7,672 nt of DNA, taken from NCBI GenBank assembly GCA_035557635.1, contig DATMDR010000066.1:1-7672 (forward strand). Direction: 5' to 3'. The translations under genes were made by a program, and so were the position numbers. Source of the DNA: VRUE01 sp035557635 (GTDB taxonomy: Bacteria; Actinomycetota; Thermoleophilia; Solirubrobacterales; 70-9). Below the pieces are notes generated by a model. That model did not search any database and had not been told where the DNA came from. It worked only from the letters and a program-made list of their open reading frames with translations. How positions within the stretch are numbered: the stretch's first letter is position 1; every line of letters starts with the position of its first letter. Positions 4,598-7,672 of the stretch are shown here, piece after piece.

Positions 4598-4683
4598 CGG
4601 AGGGGAAGGGACTCGAACCCTATCCGGGCGAACCCGGACTTCCGGGTGTCAACCGGTAGCCACACCTTGTGGCGTTCCCCTCC
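4598..4683 (-). tRNA. Allo-tRNA-like class II tRNA, anticodon GAC, 8/4 acceptor/T architecture
   Basis: An 86-nt cloverleaf without encoded CCA (the genome continues CTG after the discriminator). Seen: acceptor GGAGGGGA (4683-4676) with TCCCCTCC (4606-4599), a perfect 8 bp; D arm GCCAC-AAGGT-GTGGC, extendable to 6 bp with a 3-nt loop; anticodon arm CCGG-TTGACAC-CCGG with 4 bp and an A-A apposition below it, anticodon GAC at 4650-4648; a 6-bp variable arm TCCGGG/CCCGGA with a TTCG loop; T arm AGGG-TTCGAGT-CCCT; discriminator G. A 7/5 fold would leave a T-T mismatch. Compared with the GAU gene, D stem, variable arm and acceptor bases differ but pairing is kept, which supports a selected RNA structure. 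By family knowledge, G73 and the long arm suit seryl-tRNA synthetase; the anticodon reads Val codons GUC/GUU. Missense tRNA, regulator, or pseudogene are the alternatives. Confidence 0.75.
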
Positions 4684-4692
4684 GCCGCGGCG

Positions 4693-4720
4693 AGCGTAGC
4701 CGTGGATCTGCCTATTTCAA
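4693..4720 (-). promoter_or_regulatory. Promoter of the GAC tRNA-like gene
   Basis: On the minus strand TTGAAA (4720-4715) is followed after 16 nt by TACGCT (4698-4693), with 9 nt to the mature 5' end at 4683. Arrangement and -35 sequence are the same as at 2057-2084. Confidence 0.65.
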
Positions 4721-4742
4721 GCCATGCTTCACTCATTTCACA
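4715..4742 (-). promoter_or_regulatory. Conserved block upstream of the tRNA-like promoter, copy 2
   Basis: Matches 2079-2106 at 25 of 28 positions without gaps. It includes the -35 box and a further upstream part, and lies between the tRNA-like gene and the divergent fusion gene at 4798. Confidence 0.6.
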
Positions 4743-4782
4743 CTCTCGTTTGGGAGCTGGCACATTCGGGCCGCGACCGCCA

Positions 4783-4788
4783 TAGGAT
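4783..4788 (+). promoter_or_regulatory. -10 box for leaderless fusion-gene transcript
   Basis: TAGGAT ends 9 nt before the ATG at 4798. No Shine-Dalgarno is seen. The spacing equals that before the genes at 2144 and 5945. Confidence 0.5.
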
Positions 4789-4797
4789 GCGACGACT

Positions 4798-5892
4798 ATG
4801 GAGCCCGACGCCGTTGAGATCAGGGTGCTCGGCTGCTTGATCGAGAAGCAGCGCACAACGCCGGACGCCTACCCGCTCTCGCTCAACTCGTTGCGGTTGG
4901 CCTGCAACCAGTCGACCAACCGCGACCCGGTGGTCTTTTACGACGAGCAGACGGTGGTCGAGGCGCTACGGCGGCTCGCCTTAAGAGGGTGGACCCGCCT
5001 CGCCAGCGGCGCCGGCAGCCGCGCCCGCAAGTATCGCCACTTACTGAACGAAGCGATCGGGCTCGAGGACGCCGAGATCTCGGTTATGGCGGTGCTGATG
5101 CTGCGCGGACCGCAGACTCCCGGCGAGCTGAAGCAGCGCGGCCAGAGGCTCCACGAGTTCGCCGATCTCGCCGCTGTGCACGAGACCCTTGACCGGCTGA
5201 TCGAGCGCGAGCTGGTCAGCCGTCACGCGCGCCAGCCGGGCCAGAAGGAGGACCGTTACGAGCAGCTGCTCGACGAGGGCTCATCGAAGGCGGCAGCATC
5301 AACCGCTGTCAGCGGGGGCAGTGCAGAGGGGGCCCTCGACGTGGCCAAGGCGACGCTTCTCGCCGAGCTGCGCGAGCACTCGCTGGTAATCGGCGAGGTG
5401 ACGCTGTCGAGCGGGGCGACCGCCCAGTACTACGTCGACGCCCGCCGGGCGCTGCTGCGGCCGCCGGGCTTCCGCGCCGCCGGCGAGCTGATCGCTGCCG
5501 CCGCAGTGGAGGCGGGTGCGACCGCCGTCGGCGGCCCGGCGACCGCAGCGATCCCACCGTCCTGCGCCGCCCTTGCGGTTCCCGCCGGCAAGGATTTGGT
5601 CGGCTTCTTCGTCCGCGGCGAGCGCAAGCAGCACGGCCTGCAGCGCTGGGTCGAGGGGCCGGTGGAGCCAGGCGCCCGCTGCCTGGTCGTCGAGGACACC
5701 GTCACCAGCGGCGGATCAACCGTCGCCGCGATCGAGCGCATTCGCGAGCAGGGCCTCGAGGTCGCCGGTGTCGTCGCGGTCGTGGACCGCCTGGCCGGAG
5801 GAGGCGAGGCGATCGAAGCTGCCTCGTCGGCCCCCTACAAAGCCCTGCTCACGATCGGCGAGATCTACCCGGATCGGCCGGACCGCAGCTAA
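4798..5892 (+). CDS. Fusion protein: YceH/DUF480 domain plus orotate-phosphoribosyltransferase-like domain
   Basis: A 364-residue protein with two complete-looking parts. Residues about 3-160 match the YceH (DUF480) family, a two-winged-helix protein of unknown role: EIRVLGCLIEKQRTTPDAYPLSLNSL, LACNQSTNRDPV, VVEALRRLALRGW, then VMAVLMLRGPQTPGELKQR. Residues 162-178 are a Ser/Ala/Gly linker. Residues about 179-364 look like PyrE, which makes OMP from orotate and PRPP in pyrimidine synthesis: SSGATAQYYVDARRALL, FVRGERKQHG (272-280) as the flexible catalytic loop, and the PRPP-binding motif VVEDTVTSGGS (297-307) with E299 and D300. The frame is open throughout. Start at ATG 4798 because YceH homology begins there. 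Inferred role: a pyrimidine enzyme tethered to a DNA- or protein-binding module, or an orphan phosphoribosyltransferase. It stands alone, divergent from the tRNA-like gene. Confidence 0.88.
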   Translation: MEPDAVEIRVLGCLIEKQRTTPDAYPLSLNSLRLACNQSTNRDPVVFYDEQTVVEALRRLALRGWTRLASGAGSRARKYRHLLNEAIGLEDAEISVMAVLMLRGPQTPGELKQRGQRLHEFADLAAVHETLDRLIERELVSRHARQPGQKEDRYEQLLDEGSSKAAASTAVSGGSAEGALDVAKATLLAELREHSLVIGEVTLSSGATAQYYVDARRALLRPPGFRAAGELIAAAAVEAGATAVGGPATAAIPPSCAALAVPAGKDLVGFFVRGERKQHGLQRWVEGPVEPGARCLVVEDTVTSGGSTVAAIERIREQGLEVAGVVAVVDRLAGGGEAIEAASSAPYKALLTIGEIYPDRPDRS

Positions 5893-5898
5893 TATATA

Positions 5899-5958
5899 GC
5901 TTATCACTGATATATGGGTGATTAAGTGTTAAAGTTACCCATATATGAATGATAAAGC
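5899..5958 (+). promoter_or_regulatory. hipBA operator-promoter, large imperfect dyad
   Basis: ATATATGGGT (5910-5919) and ACCCATATAT (5937-5946) form a perfect 10-bp inverted repeat around a 17-nt spacer. The symmetry extends outward: GCTTATCA on the left against TGATAAAGC on the right, with one extra base. TAAAGT (5930-5935), a good TANNNT -10 box, lies inside the spacer, 9 nt before the ATG at 5945, which sits in the right arm. HipB bound here would cover promoter and start codon, giving autorepression. The segment is strongly AT-rich against its surroundings. Confidence 0.75.
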
Positions 5959-6295
5959 TTCAGATCGCGGCCTAAAGAAGCGCCGTTTGCCCCCCGGGGT
6001 CAGCCGCGCCCTGAACGGGGTTAGCGAGGACCTCGCCACCTGGCGCAAGCTGGCCGGGTTGACGCAGGCCCAGCTCGCCGACCGCGCCGGCGTCTCTGTC
6101 AACACTCTGCGGCGACTGGAGGACGCCGACGGCGGTATCTCCCTGGAGAACCTGCTGCGGGTGCTGCGCGCCCTGGGTCTCGTGGAGGGTTTTGCACGAG
6201 CCCTGGATCCCTACGAGTCGGACCTGGGCAGGTTGCGCTCCGAAGAGCGGCTGCCGCAGAGAGTCCGGACGAGGGACCTGACGCCAAATGGCTGA
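5945..6295 (+). CDS. hipB: HipB-like antitoxin, Xre-family HTH repressor
   Basis: A 116-residue DNA-binding protein, the antitoxin and autorepressor of a HipBA module. Seen: a basic N-terminal arm (1-14), then an HTH_3 domain at about 30-83 (LATWRKLAGLTQAQLADRAGVS, then VNTLRRLEDADGGISLENLLRVLRALG), and an acidic/basic C-terminal tail (88-116) that could contact the toxin. The ATG at 5945 overlaps the right operator arm and follows TAAAGT by 9 nt, so a leaderless mRNA is likely. The stop overlaps the hipA start by 8 nt, which favours coupled translation. The HTH domain is clear; the HipB name rests mainly on the partner gene. E. coli HipB is somewhat shorter. Confidence 0.87.
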   Translation: MNDKASDRGLKKRRLPPGVSRALNGVSEDLATWRKLAGLTQAQLADRAGVSVNTLRRLEDADGGISLENLLRVLRALGLVEGFARALDPYESDLGRLRSEERLPQRVRTRDLTPNG

Positions 6296-7556
6296 GCGCG
6301 AAGCGGAAGTGCTCGTCCAGATCGCGGGAGAGGACGTCCTCGCGGGGACGCTCTGGTTCCACCGGCGCCGCCAGGTGGAGTCGCAGACGTTCGCCTACGC
6401 CGCCGACTACGTCGCGCGGCCGGACGCCTACGAGCTGGACCCAATGCTCCACTTGACCACGGCCTCCCAGCACACCCCGCCCGGCCGCGCGACCTTCGGC
6501 GCCTTCTCCGACTGCGCCCCGGACCGCTGGGGCCGGCGCTTGATCGCACGGACGGAGCACAAGCGGGCGGAACGCGAGGGCGACGCCGAGCGCAGCTTCG
6601 GCGAGGTCGACTACCTGCTCGGCGCCCGCGACGACATGCGCCAGGGCGCCCTGCGCTTCCGCGATCCCGAGTCCGCCGCCTTCCTCGCCGATGACGCCAG
6701 CGGGGTCCCGCCCCTGCTCGAGCTGCCGACGCTGCTTAACGCCGCCGCCCGGCTCGAACGGGACGAAGCGAGCGAGGAGGAGTTGCGCACCCTCCTGCGT
6801 GGCGGAAGCTCGCTGGGCGGGGCGCGCCCCAAGGCGCATGTCATCGACTCGCGGGGCGCAGCGGCGATCGCCAAGTTCCCTGGCGCCGTCGGCGACGAGT
6901 GGGACGTTGTGCGCTGGGAGCTGGTCGCGCTGCGCCTGGCCCGCGAGGCGGGTCTCGACGTGCCGGCCGCAGACCTGCACATGGTCGACGGCAAGCCGGT
7001 GCTGATCGTCGACCGTTTCGACCGCGTGGGCACGGGGCGGATCGGCTACGTGAGCGCGATGACGATGCTCGAAACCACCGATGGCCAACAGGGGAGCTAC
7101 CTGGAGATCGCCGACGCGATCGAACGCCACTCGCCCAGCGCCGCGAGGGACCTGCACGAGCTCTGGCGTCGCGTCGCCTTCTCGATCCTGATCTCCAACA
7201 CCGATGACCACCTGCGCAACCACGGCTTCCTGCGCACGAGCAGCGCATGCTGGAAGCTCGCACCCGCCTTCGACCTCAACCCGAACCCGGCGCCCGGAAC
7301 CAGATACCTGAGCACGGCAATCGACTTCGATGACCCGACGGCGTCGATCGAGACCCTGCTCGCTGTCGCCGACGCGTTCCGTCTCGGCGAGGACGCCGCC
7401 CGCCAGACCCTCAGCGAGGTCGCCCGCGCCACCGCCAGGTGGTGGAAGGCGGCGGCCGATGCCGGCCTTCCCGAGGCAGAAGTGACGCGGATGACCTTGG
7501 CCTTCGAGCACGATCAGGCTAAAACGGGTTCCTTCTTCTCAAAAACATCTCCTTGA
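6288..7556 (+). CDS. hipA: HipA-family serine/threonine kinase toxin
   Basis: A 422-residue kinase of the HipA family, close to the E. coli length. E. coli HipA phosphorylates glutamyl-tRNA synthetase and halts translation; the target here is unknown. Seen: an N-terminal couple_HipA-type domain (about 8-110, with GTLWFHR and FGAFSDCAPDRWGRRLI); the Gly-rich loop GGSSLGGARPK (172-182) holding the serines that are autophosphorylated in this family, with Lys182; the IVDRFDR segment after the hinge; the catalytic loop SNTDDHLRNHGF with D306; and the metal-binding segment APAFDLNP with D329. All key residues are present, so the toxin appears active. ATG 6288 follows GAGGGA at somewhat long Shine-Dalgarno spacing. 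The stop codon overlaps a TTGACA, and the sequence becomes AT-rich there, marking the end of the module. Confidence 0.93.
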   Translation: MAEREAEVLVQIAGEDVLAGTLWFHRRRQVESQTFAYAADYVARPDAYELDPMLHLTTASQHTPPGRATFGAFSDCAPDRWGRRLIARTEHKRAEREGDAERSFGEVDYLLGARDDMRQGALRFRDPESAAFLADDASGVPPLLELPTLLNAAARLERDEASEEELRTLLRGGSSLGGARPKAHVIDSRGAAAIAKFPGAVGDEWDVVRWELVALRLAREAGLDVPAADLHMVDGKPVLIVDRFDRVGTGRIGYVSAMTMLETTDGQQGSYLEIADAIERHSPSAARDLHELWRRVAFSILISNTDDHLRNHGFLRTSSACWKLAPAFDLNPNPAPGTRYLSTAIDFDDPTASIETLLAVADAFRLGEDAARQTLSEVARATARWWKAAADAGLPEAEVTRMTLAFEHDQAKTGSFFSKTSP

Positions 7557-7582
7557 CATTTAAAAAGGTCTCTGTTTTCATA
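7553..7582 (+). promoter_or_regulatory. Possible promoter at the end of hipA
   Basis: TTGACA (7553-7558) overlaps the hipA stop and is followed after 18 nt by TTCATA (7577-7582). The -35 is perfect by the E. coli rule, the -10 is poor. It could serve a gene beyond the window edge. Confidence 0.25.
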
Positions 7583-7672
7583 CGTCCTGCGCTCGTTTAG
7601 GGGAGCGCTCAGGGACAAGCACCACAGGGACCACATAACCGAGCCTCGCGGGAGGGCCGCACAGGGAAAGCG
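7557..7672. other. Non-coding end of window with short repeats
   Basis: No open gene is recognised. A 6-bp inverted repeat GCGCTC (7589-7594)/GAGCGC (7603-7608) could be a weak hairpin but has no T-run. CAGGGA occurs three times after 7609, with different continuations (CAAGC, CCACA, AAGCG). Confidence 0.35.

Noticed and set aside
4543..4627. attL/attR of an integrated element at the tRNA-like gene
   Set aside because: The direct repeats are only 66 nt apart, and no integrase or other mobile gene is present in the window.
6099..7511. 470-codon minus-strand open frame opposite hipA
   Set aside because: A GC-rich antisense shadow without recognisable motifs, while the plus strand encodes a complete HipA kinase.

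Overview
The window is GC-rich, apart from two short AT-rich patches, with strong G/C third-position bias and a TANNNT -10 motif 7-9 nt upstream of most start codons. This suggests a high-GC actinobacterium, perhaps a Thermoleophilia/Solirubrobacterales-type lineage; that placement is an inference from style, not from a marker gene.

Layout: (1) 1-970, minus strand: the N-terminal part of a class A penicillin-binding protein (GT51 glycosyltransferase), preceded by a very short MscS-type channel. (2) 969-1691, plus: a CPBP intramembrane protease whose ATG shares two bases with the divergent channel ATG. (3) 1692-2143: a 452-nt region without a protein gene, holding a terminator hairpin, a structured trailer and a minus-strand class II tRNA-like gene with anticodon GAU. 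(4) 2144-4492, plus: a three-gene operon of a secreted L,D-transpeptidase, a four-helix membrane protein and an atypical SDR epimerase. (5) 4493-4797: a second minus-strand class II tRNA-like gene, anticodon GAC, in the same arrangement. (6) 4798-5892, plus: one polypeptide fusing a YceH/DUF480 domain to an orotate-phosphoribosyltransferase-like domain. (7) 5893-7556, plus: a hipBA toxin-antitoxin operon behind an AT-rich promoter with a large dyad operator. (8) 7557-7672: no gene recognised.

The most unusual content is the pair of tRNA-like cassettes. Both RNAs fold with an 8-bp acceptor stem plus a 4-bp T stem (8/4 instead of 7/5), an extended D stem with a minimal loop as in tRNA-Sec, a 4-bp anticodon stem, a long variable arm and discriminator G. 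These are the marks of allo-tRNAs and of serine acceptance, yet the anticodons are for Ile and Val codons. The stems differ in sequence between the two copies but stay paired. Both share an almost identical promoter block. Downstream of each, on the same strand and before a GC-rich terminator, lies a 14-15 nt sequence complementary to that RNA's own anticodon arm, and it changes together with the anticodon. I read this as a candidate undescribed system: a possible missense (Ser-for-Ile/Val) tRNA or tRNA-like regulator carrying its own matched anti-anticodon element in cis. The structures and complementarity are visible in the sequence; the function is inference.

How the parts relate: the PBP and the L,D-transpeptidase are cell-wall enzymes, and the channel suggests envelope stress handling. 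Each tRNA cassette sits between the 3' end of a plus-strand gene or operon and a divergent, apparently leaderless plus-strand gene, so its promoter overlaps that gene's upstream region. hipBA looks like a later arrival because of its AT-rich flanks.
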